Source: Phytophthora sp. 'mugwort'
Lineage: Eukaryota > Oomycota > Peronosporomycetes > Peronosporales > Peronosporaceae
Assembly (NCBI GenBank): GCA_033558025.1
Contig: JAUCEF010000010.1
Span: 25,001-89,000 of the forward strand
Direction: 5' to 3'
DNA length: 64,000 nucleotides
In this document: one piece after another, positions 39,576 to 49,680 of the stretch
Position numbering within the stretch: the first letter of the stretch is position 1
How the letters are laid out: each line of letters begins with the position of its first letter
Position numbers and translations under genes: made by a program
The notes under the pieces: generated by a model
Database searches by the model: none
What the model was told of the DNA's origin: nothing
Seen by the model: the letters and a program-made list of their open reading frames with translations, nothing else

Positions 39576-41455
39576 ATGAAGCGCAAGTGGAGCAAGAACG
39601 TGTTCCCCCCGCTGACGCTCCGTGCCGAGCAGGAGTCGCAGTTCCGACACTTGGCGCGTAGCTTAGTACACGAGACGCTGGTGCACTTTCAAGCGCATAC
39701 TCATTTGCCCAAGGATCAGCAGGACTTGGTCAAGCAGAAACGCTGGAAGACCGTCAAGACCCGTGACAATCTGACTGTTTTTAAAGAGCGAGACCCGCCC
39801 AAGATCATCACAGGCACGAGCTTCGACACCAGCGGCTCACCGAGGACGAATGGCAGACGCCCAAACTGCTGGTCGGCGTCGACTCCATCGTCGGCTCGTT
39901 CGGCGACGTCATGTACGGGATTGTGACGCCTGACGCCGAGTCCATGCTGCTCAAAGCCGCCATCGTGCGCAGCTCCGTAGTGGACGGCGCGGTGCTAGCG
40001 CAAATTGACGGCCCGACAGTGGACGAGCTCTACCGGTTTCTTGGAGTCAAGTGGTTTGTGAAGGGACCCCCTTCCACCCACGGAGCTTCGTGCAGCCCCG
40101 GGACTTGGCATGCGTCGAGTCGACGGGTATCCTCATGCGCGCCAATGGAGATCGCGCTGGATATCAACTACTGCATTCGGTAGACATGGATGGATACGGT
40201 GCGATGCCAGAGCGTTCGATAACGCGTGGTAGGATCTCTAGCTGCACGATCTTCAGGGAGACGCAAGGCGGGAAGCGAGTCGATGCCTATGTACGGGGCT
40301 ACGTGGAGCAGCACGGCAGATTGCTGGACTCGATGGCGCTCAAGGCAGTGTCGACGGGGTTTCTCAGCTCGTGGAATGCGGTCGAGTGCGATCATGTCAA
40401 GAAGCTCATGTGGTTCATCGAGAATCCGCATCTCGTTGCCTGGAGGGAAGACGACGCTGCTCGTGCCCGAGGACCTGACGATCGAGCTCCGGTGCCTTCC
40501 CACATCAGCAGCAGCTTCGATGGCTTTAGCGGCTCCAACTTGAACAATTTCAGTCTGGCTAGTCCCAACGCGCGCTGTGGCGGAACCTGTGGTCGTAAAA
40601 TGAAGAAAGTGAGCAGTGTCGGGCTGTGCTCCAAGTGCCGCGTTATCAAGAAACTGGCCTACGCTACGTGCGAATTCAAGCTCGAGTGTCGCGAGAGCGC
40701 TATCTGCCGCTCGTGCGTGACCGAAGTGCGTCTCGAGCCTGTGCGTCGCATCGCATAGCAAGAAATTCGCATGGCCGTTACCACTGGCAGCCCAGCAACC
40801 AGCAGCAGGAATACATTGAAGCTCAAACTACAAATCTTGCAGCTCGTCCCCTTCAAGTGATCTAAACTCAAGTTCAGCATCTCACCTTCACTTTGGTGGA
40901 CCACAAGGAAATGTTTGCTCGAACACAACGTCCTCCACTCGTCCAGCAGGTCTTTGGACCGTCCACGGCTTCATCAGCTCCAGCAGCAGCATGCCCCAGC
41001 TCAAGTTCAAGCTGTAAACGATCAGGTCGAGCTACGGGCCAAGCCTCGCTGGTTCAGGCGGCACAAGAAGAACGAGCAGAGTAGCGCAAGGTTGGTCATG
41101 TTTAGCGAGTCCACTACGCTCAGCGACTGTCAGTTGGGCACGCTTTCGCAGTGTTCGACGGTAGTTGATTCATTGAGCACGAACTCGCCAAACAACCCGT
41201 TGGCTTACAGTTAAGCATCGTCGGGCCAAGAGCAAGAGTGTCGCGCTCGTGTGGAGGAAGACGACGAGGGTGACTGGACCAACACGTCCGAGTTCACCGA
41301 GAGTCAGCAAGAGCGCCGGCTGCTATGGCACCAAATGAAGAGCTGCGGCTCGCCGTGGAGAATACGTATCAGATCGTCAAGCAAACAACGGACCCGTGCT
41401 GCGGTCCGAGCTTCAGCCCGCAGGGGAAACGCGACAGTATAGGATTGAGGCGACG
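39576..41455 (+). pseudogene. START/FYVE-like gene, frameshifted
   Basis: Relative of the intact gene at 42261. ATG 39576 starts KRKWSKNVFPPLTLRAEQES and leads to RWKTVKTRDNLTVFKERDPP; near 39830 the frame shifts to TPKLLVGVDSIVGSFGDVMY with LYRFLGVKWFVKGPP; near 40065 it shifts again to ESTGILMRANGDRAGYQLLH, then SSCTIFRETQGGKRVDAYVR and LLDSMALKAVSTGFLSSWNA. The finger region (CGGTCGRK, CSKCRV, CRSCV) lies at 40570-40725 before a stop at 40756. Family-like C-terminal pieces (SQQERRLLWHQMK) continue to ~41455 in other frames. At least two frameshifts inside START inactivate it. Confidence 0.85.
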
Positions 41456-42212
41456 TAAGAATGAAAATTACTGTACTTATCGTATGAAGTACGTGTAAGC
41501 CAGAAAGAATGTTTATATTTAGGAAGTTGAAGTGATGCCAGTCAACTTGCCTTTACTAGGAAATATAAAATTCTCTAATTGTAAAAGTTGCGGCCGTTGC
41601 ACTTGTTGGCATCACTGCTCCACTCAACCCAAGAAGAAGACTTTCTAGTCGTCTCTCGGACACATTAGCTTCGTCAACTTGAATACAACAAGACCCAATC
41701 ATACTCAGAGCGTTCTCAGCGCTATAGCTCCATGTGTCAAGACGATAACGTTGCTCGATCCATGCCGGAAGCCAACAGGAAGCCAGCAACTTGATCGATT
41801 GTCGGACAAGAGTCAAAATGGGGAGAACTATTCAAGATCAGGCGAGTCTGCGCCTATTAGGCACTAATACCGAGGTCGTGGGCCGCGATGGTGAGAGGGG
41901 GTGGTCCAAAGTTCAGAAGTAGCCATACCACTAAGGAATACTCGAGGCACGAGTGACTGACTGTCCATATAAAATCATGTGTACAAAAAAAAAACTCGTT
42001 ATTGTATCAGAACGTCCACATGAGCTGCTACCTGCTAGAACAAAATCTCAGATTTGAGACGAGTGAGAGGCACACCCAAGTCTCGATCAACTCGCGTTCA
42101 CGCCGGATACGATGTCACGATCCGACTTGGAACTCCTTCCTGCTACCCACCAGGTCTTAGGCGTCAAGGTGGCTACCTGCTACCTCAGTCCGGCCATGAA
42201 CCACCTCTGCAC
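41456..42212. other. Intergenic upstream of the 584-aa gene
   Basis: About 750 bp; short frames only (41556-41816 minus, 41679-41867 plus). No repeat noticed. A poly-A run lies at ~41986-41994. Confidence 0.5.
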
Positions 42213-42232
42213 TCACTCAGTCTGCATTTTGC
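42213..42232 (+). promoter_or_regulatory. Candidate oomycete Inr/FPR core promoter
   Basis: TCACTCAGTCTGCATTTTGC lies about 30-48 bases upstream of the ATG at 42261. TCACTC- resembles the Inr (TCAYTYY) and GCATTTTGC the flanking promoter region (FPR) seen in Phytophthora genes. Confidence 0.4.
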
Positions 42233-42260
42233 TGTCTAGCACACAAGTCGAGAATCACCC

Positions 42261-44015
42261 ATGACGCGACAAGCGAGCAACACGAACTTCATCCCCACCA
42301 CGTGGACGACCGACGCCCTGCCTCCCGCCGAGTTGTCGACGGAACAGTGCGAGAAATACCGATTGCTAGCGACTCAACTGCTCTCAAATACACTGCAAGA
42401 TTACGACATTTACTCGGCCGATCCGCGACAACGACGCATGAGTCGACGTCGATGGAAGCGCGTGAAGACAAGAGACCACATTACAGTGTACAAGGAGCGC
42501 TATCCGACGCCGAGCTCTCTAACGTCGACGAACCATCTAGTTGATCAGCGGTCACGAACTAGTCGAGCCAGTCTAGCGGACCGAGTGTCCATGGCATTCC
42601 GTGGCAACGAGTGGACAGAGCCCAAGCTGCTTGTAGCCATGGGCTGGATTGCAGGCACGCTGGACGACGTCATGTATGGGGTTACCTCACCTGACGCCCA
42701 GAGCATGCTGCTCAAGGCGACAATAGTCAAGAACACGATGATCAATGGTGCAGTACTCGCGTGTATCGATGCTCCGTGCGATGCCGACCCGTTTCGGTTC
42801 CTTGGCATCAAATGGTTCGTTAAAGGTCCTCCCACCGCCCTGCAGGGTATCGTAAGACCTCGAGACTTGGTCTTGATCGAAGCGACAGGAATCACGACGC
42901 GACCGAACGGAGAACGCGTGGGCTACCAGCTTCTTCACTCTGTTGACCCGCCACAGTATCATGACATGACACCACGCTCCAGGATGGAGGTCACGCGCGG
43001 TCGTATCTCGAGCTGCTCCATCTTCAGAGAAATGCCGACAGGGCTTGGGAGCAGACATTCCAAGGTCGACGTGTATGTCAAGGGATATGTGCAGGCACAT
43101 GGTATGCTGCTGGATTCGGTGGCGCTCACGGCTGCATCAACAGGTTTCATGAGCTCCTGGAACGCAGTCGAGTGTGCGAACCTCAAGAAACTCATGTGGT
43201 ACTTTCGTCGGCAGCCAGACAGGGGGCAAGTTCGACGTCAGGACACACAACGAGTCTGTCGCTCGAGTCAACGCTCTCATGCCAGCAGCAGCATTAGCTG
43301 CTCTAACACGAGTCAAAATGGCAACAAGAACAACAGTTTGAGCACTCCAAGAAGCTGTCGGTCACCTCACAGACACGAATCTGAATCCACATGTGGCACG
43401 TGTGGCAAGCGGCACAGCAAGTTAAGTGGTGCTGTCTCCTGTGCGTTGTGTTATCTGAACACTTGCTCTCGCTGCCGAGTCTCGCGGACACTCAAAGAGG
43501 TGAACAAGGAGCTGTGGCTGCGTCAAGAAGACGTTATAATCTGTAAGCGTTGCGTGCTCCGTGTGGATCATCTCGCTTCTGTGGACGTCGCGCGCGCCGA
43601 AGTAGACGCTGGCTGGTTCTCAATGGAAAATAATCCATCTACTTCGCACGGATACCTAGCGAACTTAACCAGCACAGGGGTGACAGGTGCGAGCATGATG
43701 ACGCTAGTAACAGAAGAAGAATCGGCATTATCTGTGCTGTCACCGACTGCAGATTTACCCATCGACTCGTTCCGGGGCATCGAACCTGGTACGAAACTTC
43801 ACCCTCAGTTTCTCGAGCATACCGAAGACATTAGACTAGATACGGAGAAGTTGGTGCTATCGGACCATGAGCGCCGCGAGCAGATTTGGTCGCAGATGGT
43901 GGAGCTGCGCATGGTGGCCGAGTCCATCTACAAACTCACTCTCGAGACCACGAAGTCGTTGAATGCCACGACAGACATGTGCTCAGCTGTAGATTATGTG
44001 CAAAAGAGTATGTAG
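42261..44015 (+). CDS. START domain / FYVE-like zinc-finger protein, 584 aa
   Basis: Intact single-exon gene, ATG at 42261, with a candidate Inr just upstream. Residues ~100-310 form the START-like part: KLLVAMGWIAGTLDDVMYGV, DPFRFLGIKWFVKGPPTALQ, RDLVLIEATGITTRPNGERV, RGRISSCSIFREMPTG, LLDSVALTAASTGFMSSWNA. A Ser/Asn-rich linker follows, then a cysteine module at ~377-430 (CGTCGKRHSK, CALC, CSRCRVSRTL, CKRCV), eight cysteines in FYVE-like spacing but without RRHHCR. The C-terminal third includes a helical stretch (RREQIWSQMVELRMVAESIY) absent from the 377-aa paralogue. Likely cytoplasmic or peripheral membrane lipid binding (inference). It shares the family with 19257-20390 and three broken copies in this window. 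Confidence 0.88.
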   Translation: MTRQASNTNFIPTTWTTDALPPAELSTEQCEKYRLLATQLLSNTLQDYDIYSADPRQRRMSRRRWKRVKTRDHITVYKERYPTPSSLTSTNHLVDQRSRTSRASLADRVSMAFRGNEWTEPKLLVAMGWIAGTLDDVMYGVTSPDAQSMLLKATIVKNTMINGAVLACIDAPCDADPFRFLGIKWFVKGPPTALQGIVRPRDLVLIEATGITTRPNGERVGYQLLHSVDPPQYHDMTPRSRMEVTRGRISSCSIFREMPTGLGSRHSKVDVYVKGYVQAHGMLLDSVALTAASTGFMSSWNAVECANLKKLMWYFRRQPDRGQVRRQDTQRVCRSSQRSHASSSISCSNTSQNGNKNNSLSTPRSCRSPHRHESESTCGTCGKRHSKLSGAVSCALCYLNTCSRCRVSRTLKEVNKELWLRQEDVIICKRCVLRVDHLASVDVARAEVDAGWFSMENNPSTSHGYLANLTSTGVTGASMMTLVTEEESALSVLSPTADLPIDSFRGIEPGTKLHPQFLEHTEDIRLDTEKLVLSDHERREQIWSQMVELRMVAESIYKLTLETTKSLNATTDMCSAVDYVQKSM

Positions 44016-44553
44016 CAAGACAAAGTGCTGTAAGCAAGTCAGAGACGGAGAAGTCGTCCGAATACCATGCATTTTTTGAAAATTACCATTTTGATTAGGG
44101 AAAATTCCAAAGGGGGACTCGATTCGAAAAACACTAGTCATGCGCCGCTGCTTCGCGGCGGTTGTAAAGTGTGGATGGTGCCCGTTTCGACCGCTCAAGA
44201 GTTGGTTCCACTACTTCTAAAGACTACCTCCGCTTCGCTCCGGTAGTGAGCGCCTCCGCTCAGCTTGCAGTGGCTCGCTGCACTACTCGACGTGTTGGGA
44301 TACTAAATGTGCTCCATACGCCTTCGACTTCGGTGGGTTGGGTGGGAAACTGGTGAGTTTCAGCACACTAGAATTTTTTTCTTACCACACAGCGTGCCAT
44401 TAATAGCACCCACAAAATACAAGTGGAGTGTTCACACCTCAAACAGGATATATAGAGAGATTCGGAGATTTTATTTAACTACTTTAGTTGCAAGATTTCT
44501 GATATTTGCTGAGCCATATCAGAAGTACCGGTGTCCCTGGATGCGGTGGCTGT
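44016..44553. other. Intergenic with short GC-rich hairpins
   Basis: 44140-44300 contains several small inverted repeats (GCCGCTGCTTCGCGGC, CTCCGCTTCGCTCCGG). A T-run follows near 44372. No gene. It may hold the 3' end of the preceding transcript and a MITE-like element. Confidence 0.4.
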
Positions 44554-45492
44554 TCATGTCTGGATCCCTGCTGAGCAGAAGATTCTCTCGGTGGGGTATT
44601 CAAAATGTCGACATGCGTGTAGTTTGGCTCTGCATGTGGCCGTTTCAACTTGACGCAGCTCACTACTAGGGAATGCCTCCAGTTGCCGCATACCGCTGCT
44701 CCAGAATCCCCTGGCACTTCCAGCTTCATCGGTCGATTGTTGAAGAAAGACGGCGCTGACGCGTTGGATCAACAACCGTGTGAGTCCGATCGAACAGAGC
44801 ATCGTCCAAATCCGATCCAATTCCTCTTTGAAGCCATCCGTTTGTTCCGGGTACCGTTGATGGATCATGGTCTTGCCGTGTGTTGAGAAAGTTTGCGCTT
44901 TCCGTGATGTGCAGCTTTCCTTCCACTTCTCGAGCTTCCTCGGTTACCAGCGTTCCCCTGCCCATTGACTAATGGGTTTGGCCCATACCGCTTGTGCAAG
45001 CGAGCATGACCAGAAGAGATGCTGGTAGGTTTCTTTCTTGTCCATGCACACCGAGCTAGCCGTGCACGTATTGGCTAGCGGGCGCCCCTCGTAGTAGAGA
45101 TTGAGTTGATGTGCTGCTATCCGATATACCGTCGACAGTTGGTATTCCGTGAGACTGTGCTGATGCGCCCATAATTGCTTCGGCATTTGGCTGAGCCGTG
45201 CCCGTTGCTAGTCGCTTTGGTCGGCTCGTCGTTTGAGGCTGGATAGCACCCCCTGGAGCGGGTACGCGAGGAAGTCTTTCTTGCATTCGGCGTATGCCCA
45301 CATGTGTAGCGCTGCCACGATAGCCGTATTCGGCACGGTCTTTTTGACTTGTCACGGGAACCCATGCAGGGTCAGGTAAGCGTCAAAAACGAGCCCGTCC
45401 TTCAGTAACGCGCGTTCATGGGCCCTTGTGCGTTCTTCGGTAACATCCTCGATTTCAGGATAAGACCCGATGGCAATCCAATGGATGCCGTC
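44554..45492 (-). pseudogene. LINE C-terminal region, separated from its RT by Copia-3
   Basis: The minus strand reads QLSTVYRIAAHQLNLYYEGR, then MDKKETYQHLFWSCSLAQAV with the C…C…H finger of zf-RVT, and later RIWTMLCSIGLTRLLIQRVS. It is the same family as 34322-35545. It lies directly left of Copia-3, and the rest of the LINE lies to the right (49681-52030) on the same strand, so the copia element split it. Confidence 0.78.
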
Positions 45493-45497
45493 CTCAG

Positions 45498-45731
45498 TGT
45501 TAACAATACCTTTGCTCCTCAGCTGTAAGGGGATTTACTGTCCCACAGTTGATTTTGTGGTCCACCTCAATGTGGACGGACCGGTCCAAGTGTGGACGGT
45601 CCGGTTAAGTCTACTAGAATTGTTGATGCAGTCCTAGGAGTAGCGAGACGTAGCTAGCTTGCTATCACCTCCAAATAAACATTCAAGACAACGCATCGTT
45701 TCCAGAGCCTCTGAAGTGTCGTATTCAAAGT
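45498..45731 (+). repeat. Copia-3 5' LTR
   Basis: Begins TGTTAACAATACC and ends GTATTCAAAGT. Compared with the 3' LTR it has a duplicated ~19-base segment (GGTCCAAGTGTGGACGG region). Confidence 0.87.
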
Positions 45732-45745
45732 GGTTATGAGTCCAA
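45732..45745 (+). promoter_or_regulatory. Copia-3 primer-binding site (half initiator tRNA-Met type)
   Basis: GGTTATGAGTCCAA directly follows the 5' LTR. It is the same site as in Copia-1 and Copia-2. Confidence 0.75.
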
Positions 45746-45847
45746 TACACGACGTCGACAAGCTTCGCGAGGCAACTACTTCCATTGGGAGTATATATGC
45801 GAATGAAGCTTGCGCAAAAAGGTTTGCTCGCACATATCGTCAGTGCG

Positions 45848-46480
45848 GAGCATGATTCCGTAAGTGACCGAACAACCATGAAGTGGAAGGAGGACGACCT
45901 CTAGGCGCATGGGGTTATCGCTGGTGACGTGACTTTGGCGTTTCGAGTCTACATTCGGCACACCGTAGGTGCTGAACAAGCCTGGCGTTCGCTCCAGGAG
46001 CAATGCAACCGAAACACGTTAAAAACCAATATCTTGATCACGAAGGAGATGCACAATTTCAAGATACAAGATGGCACGCTTTCCAGGACACGTGGATCAG
46101 TTTTCAGAGTTGGTCGACAAGTTGGAGTCCGTTGGCGAAGATATGGACGAGGCGCGGAAGATTGTTTCGCTGCTGGGTAGCCTCACCAGCGAGTATCAAG
46201 TCATAGCGAGCGTTTTGGAAAACACCCCGAATATTGGTCTCATGCAGGTGATCGAATCCCTGTCCAGTGTGAGAAGGACCCTGAAGACTGCGAGGCCGCG
46301 GCGAAAAGGCGTTCCTGAGCGACCACAAACTGAGAGGAAAACGACGCTTCAATGGGAAGTGCAACTACTGTGGCATCAAGGGTCACAAGGAAGCTCAATG
46401 CTTTAAGAAGAAACGGGGGACACAGAGCGGACATCGGGCACAAGTGGTTAGACCGAAACATTGCTTTCTCGGCACATGCG
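45848..46480 (+). pseudogene. Copia-3 gag, broken
   Basis: Consecutive frames give AEQAWRSLQEQCNRNTLKTN, MHNFKIQDG, then DQFSELVDKLESVGEDMDEA and LLGSLTSEYQVIASVLENTP, typical of copia gag (UBN2 type), and a zinc knuckle CNYCGIKGHKEAQC at 46360-46402. A single-base shift near 46070 and another near 46350 separate the pieces. Confidence 0.83.
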
Positions 46481-47890
46481 GCAGTGGATGGTAAGTCGTG
46501 GCTTGTCGACTCAGGGGCTAGTTCCCATATGTCGAACCATCATTCGTGGTTCAGCGACTACCGAGAGCTGGCATCTCCAATCAAGATCAGCATTGTCAAA
46601 ATGGTGTCGAAAGGTGTCCAAGTGGAGTTCTTGAGAGCGGAGTGCGTTTGTCGTGTTGAAGGGGAAGTTGTAATGCGAGCCACTAAGGTTGGCAACATCT
46701 ACAAGCTCGACATGCCCTGCGAATCGTATACACCTTCCGGCGAAGACGCTAATTTGGCGTGGAAGACAGTTCATGCCAGCTTGGATCACATTCCGTTCGC
46801 TAGGTTTCAAGAGCTGAAGAAGGCCTGCATATCGAAGGCTGCTGCCTAGGCAAGATGCGCGAGGCGAATTTTCCGCGACACCCGGTGAACAAAGTGAAGT
46901 CGTCTGGAGTATTGGAGCTGATTCATACCGATGTGATGGGGCCAGCACAGACAATGACCCCCGGTGGCTGCCGTTATGCTGTCGTTTCCGTCGACGATTT
47001 CACTCGTCACGTGTCTGTCCGTTCATAAAAAAAGTCGGAAGTGTTATTCAAGTTTAAACACTACAAAGCTGCTGTTGAGAAGCGAAGTGAGGTTTGCATC
47101 AAGCGCGTCCGCTCAGATAATGGCGGCGAGTATGTGAACAACGCGTTCGACAAGTTCCTGGCGGACGCGGGAATCCAGCACGAGCGAACCGTTCCCTACA
47201 CTCCGCAGCAGAACGGGTTAGCGGAGCGCATGAATCGCTCGCTTGTTGAAATGGCCCGTTGCATGATTTATCATGAAGGTGTAGACGGGAAGTGGTGGGC
47301 AGCGGCGGTGAACACAGCGGTTGGATTCTGAACCGCGTCCCGAATTCCATCACCCCCAGAACACCGTTTACGAAATGATGGCGAAGTCGATTCCCAGCCT
47401 CCAGAACGTGAAAATATTTGGATCGGTTGAATATGCTCTCATTGCCAAAGAGAAACGACAGAAATGGTATGCCAAGGTGTTTAACTGCATGTTCCTCGGA
47501 TATGAAGACAACGGGAAAGGCAATCGGGTGTTGAACATCGCCACGGGCAAAGTTGACGTGACGAGAACAGTGAATTTTGTCACTCCGGTACGCCTCACCA
47601 ATGCACTGCAGAGCATCAGCGTAGATGATGACGATTCAGACGCGGAAGATACTGATGAAGCGGAACCAATGCGAGCAAGTAGCGGTGTTCCACCTCCTGT
47701 TTCAGCTCCGCCGTCACCTCCCATGACACGTTCACGAGCTCGGGAATTGAGGTTGGATCCTTCGATGCCAAACTCACCGCCTTCCCCGGATCGAAAGCGA
47801 CAGAAAGTTGAAAGTAGTGGGGGACTTGTGGCTGACAAGCAGGCATTCGCTGTGGTTAAACTGCCTACGACGTATGCAGAGGCGGTTTGA
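46481..47890 (+). pseudogene. Copia-3 protease and integrase, broken
   Basis: Protease: WLVDSGASSHMSNHHSWFSD (~46500-46560) with intact DSG. Pre-integrase: NLAWKTVHASLDHIPFARFQ (~46750). Integrase: HTDVMGPAQT with the first Asp (~46925), VRSDNGGEYVNNAFDKFLAD (~47110), TVPYTPQQNGLAERMNRSLV with the catalytic Glu (~47190-47245), and KVFNCMFLGYEDNGKGNRVL (~47480). A stop at ~46849, an in-frame stop near 47027 and a frameshift at ~47331 interrupt it; all three DDE residues are still readable. Confidence 0.87.
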
Positions 47891-47899
47891 AGTGATTGA

Positions 47900-49366
47900 G
47901 GTAAGCAGTGGAAATAAGCGATTCGTTCCGAGCTTCGGTCACTGCTGTCGAACGGCACTTGGGATTTAGTGAGACGTGACAAGAAGCACCGCCCTATTAA
48001 CTGTCGATAGGGTTTCGCGCTTAAAAAGAACCAACATGGTGCAGTGGTCCGATTTAAAGCTCGGCTAGTGGCTAGAGGTTTTCGCAGCGTCGTGGCATGG
48101 ATTACCATGATACTCGCCGGTGGCGACCTGAACTCTATTCGAACAGCACTTGCCGTATTTTGTGCAAGGGATGGAGTTCATCAGTGCGACGTCGATACTG
48201 CCTTTTTGTATGGTAAGCTGGACGAAACTATCTTTATGGAGCTCCCGGACGGATATGACGACATCATTGACGACAACCGTGGTGGTGGGACCGGAGGTGA
48301 CGTCTTGTGCAAGCTGAACCGCAGCTTATATGGACTGAAGCAAGCTTCACGAGTCCGGAATGCAACTATCGATTCGTCTTATTGGAAATAGAGTTTGTTC
48401 CAACTGATGCAGACCCTTGCATTTACACCCGGGACAGCGATGATGAACAATGCATCGTGTGCTTGTATGTTGATGATCTTCTCGTGGCTTCCCGTAATCA
48501 GCTGATCATCGATGGTGTGAAGGCTGATATCAAAAAGCGATTTAAACTGAAGGATTTGGGTAGAGCTGAGTTTATTATTGGCATCCAGATTCACTACGAA
48601 AAGGATACCAAGACGCTACGCATCGGGCAACAGAGCTACATGGCAAAGTAGTTCATCGCATTAGTCAAGAAGCCGCCAAGACGTGTACGGTGCCCATCGA
48701 TACCGGCAGTATCATCTCGGCAAGAGACATGACGTCGACAGAGGAGGAACGAGCCTTTATGGCTGACAAGCCGTACCGGGTCCTTATCAGCAGCCTCGTG
48801 TACATCAGTACTGGTACACGCCCCGACATTGCAGTTGCTCGCTTGAGCCGATTCCTCGAGACCCGGGTCTAAAATATTGGCTGACGGCGTTGAAGGTAAT
48901 TCGCTACCTCAAGATAACTAAATCCGTCGGCATTGTGTACACTGGTAACGACGGGGCTGTGTTGACCGGCTTCTGCGATGCTGATTGGGGCTGCGATCGA
49001 GATGATCAACGACCAATGACTGAAGTGCTGCTTATGCTTTGCAATGCACCTGTGGTTTGGCGTTCGACCTATCAGAAGCCAGTCGCCTTGGGTTCCACTG
49101 AAGCGGAGTATAGGGCACTGTGCGCGTGTGTCAAGGAGATTGTATGGACGCGCATGTTGCTGAAGGGACTTGGGTGTACCCCAGTAGGGGCTACCACTGT
49201 CTACGAAGACAACCAGGGCGCGATAACTCTCGCCAAGAATGTCGGGTACCAATCGAGGACGCGACACATCGACATTCGTGATCACTATGTTCGAGAAAAG
49301 GTGGCAAGCTTGACGTGATGCTCGAGTATGTCGCTTCACGCGAGCAGCTGGCTGACTTTCTTACGA
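47900..49366 (+). pseudogene. Copia-3 reverse transcriptase and RNase H, broken
   Basis: RT: RFKARLVARGFRS (~48050), then CDVDTAFLYGKLDETIFMEL (~48185), NRSLYGLKQASR and the catalytic CLYVDDLLVASRNQ (~48460-48490), all with consensus residues, split by shifts near 48390 and 48650. RNase H: VLTGFCDADWGCDRDDQRPM (~48960), then STEAEYRALCACVKEIVWTR (~49096) and TRHIDIRDHYVREKVASLT (~49260), ending with EYVASREQLADFLTTALAFK. A deletion after GFRS removes part of the fingers. Confidence 0.87.
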
Positions 49367-49456
49367 CAGCTCTTGCATTCAAAACGCTTCGCTTCTTGAC
49401 GGAAAAGGCCGGCATCAAGGTGCTGCCAACAGCAAAAGAGCAGCAGCGAGTGGGGG

Positions 49457-49675
49457 TGTTAACGGTACGTTTGCTGCTCAGCTGTAATGGGATTTGCTGT
49501 CCCACAGTTGATTTTTGTGGTCCGCCTCAATGTGGATGGTCCGGTTAATTCTACTAGAATGGTTGGTGCAGTCCTAGGAGTAGCGAGTCGTAGCTAGTTT
49601 GCTATCACTTCCAAATAAGCATTCAAGACAACGCATCGTTTCCAGAGCCTCCTCTGAAGTGTCGTATTCAAAAGT
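49457..49675 (+). repeat. Copia-3 3' LTR
   Basis: Begins TGTTAACGGTACG and ends GTATTCAAAAGT; preceded by GAGTGGGGG as polypurine tract. Confidence 0.87.
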
Positions 49676-49680
49676 CTCGG

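Larger units (their letters stand above)
45498..49675 (+). mobile_element. Copia-3: Ty1/copia LTR retrotransposon, full length, degenerate, nested in a LINE
   Basis: LTRs 45498-45731 and 49457-49675 flank a plus-strand gag-pol. Flanks CTCAG (45493-45497) and CTCGG (49676-49680) are a likely 5-bp target duplication with one mismatch. The half-tRNA primer-binding site abuts the 5' LTR and GTGGGGG precedes the 3' LTR. LINE sequence on both sides shows a nested insertion. The polyprotein is broken but retains YVDDL. Confidence 0.88.

Noticed and set aside
44140..44300. tRNA-like or riboswitch-like folding
   Set aside because: Only short GC hairpins; no cloverleaf, anticodon arm or A/B box could be laid out.
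47368..48108. 246-codon minus-strand frame
   Set aside because: Exactly antisense to the Copia-3 integrase and RT, with no domain of its own; a shadow of the real coding strand.
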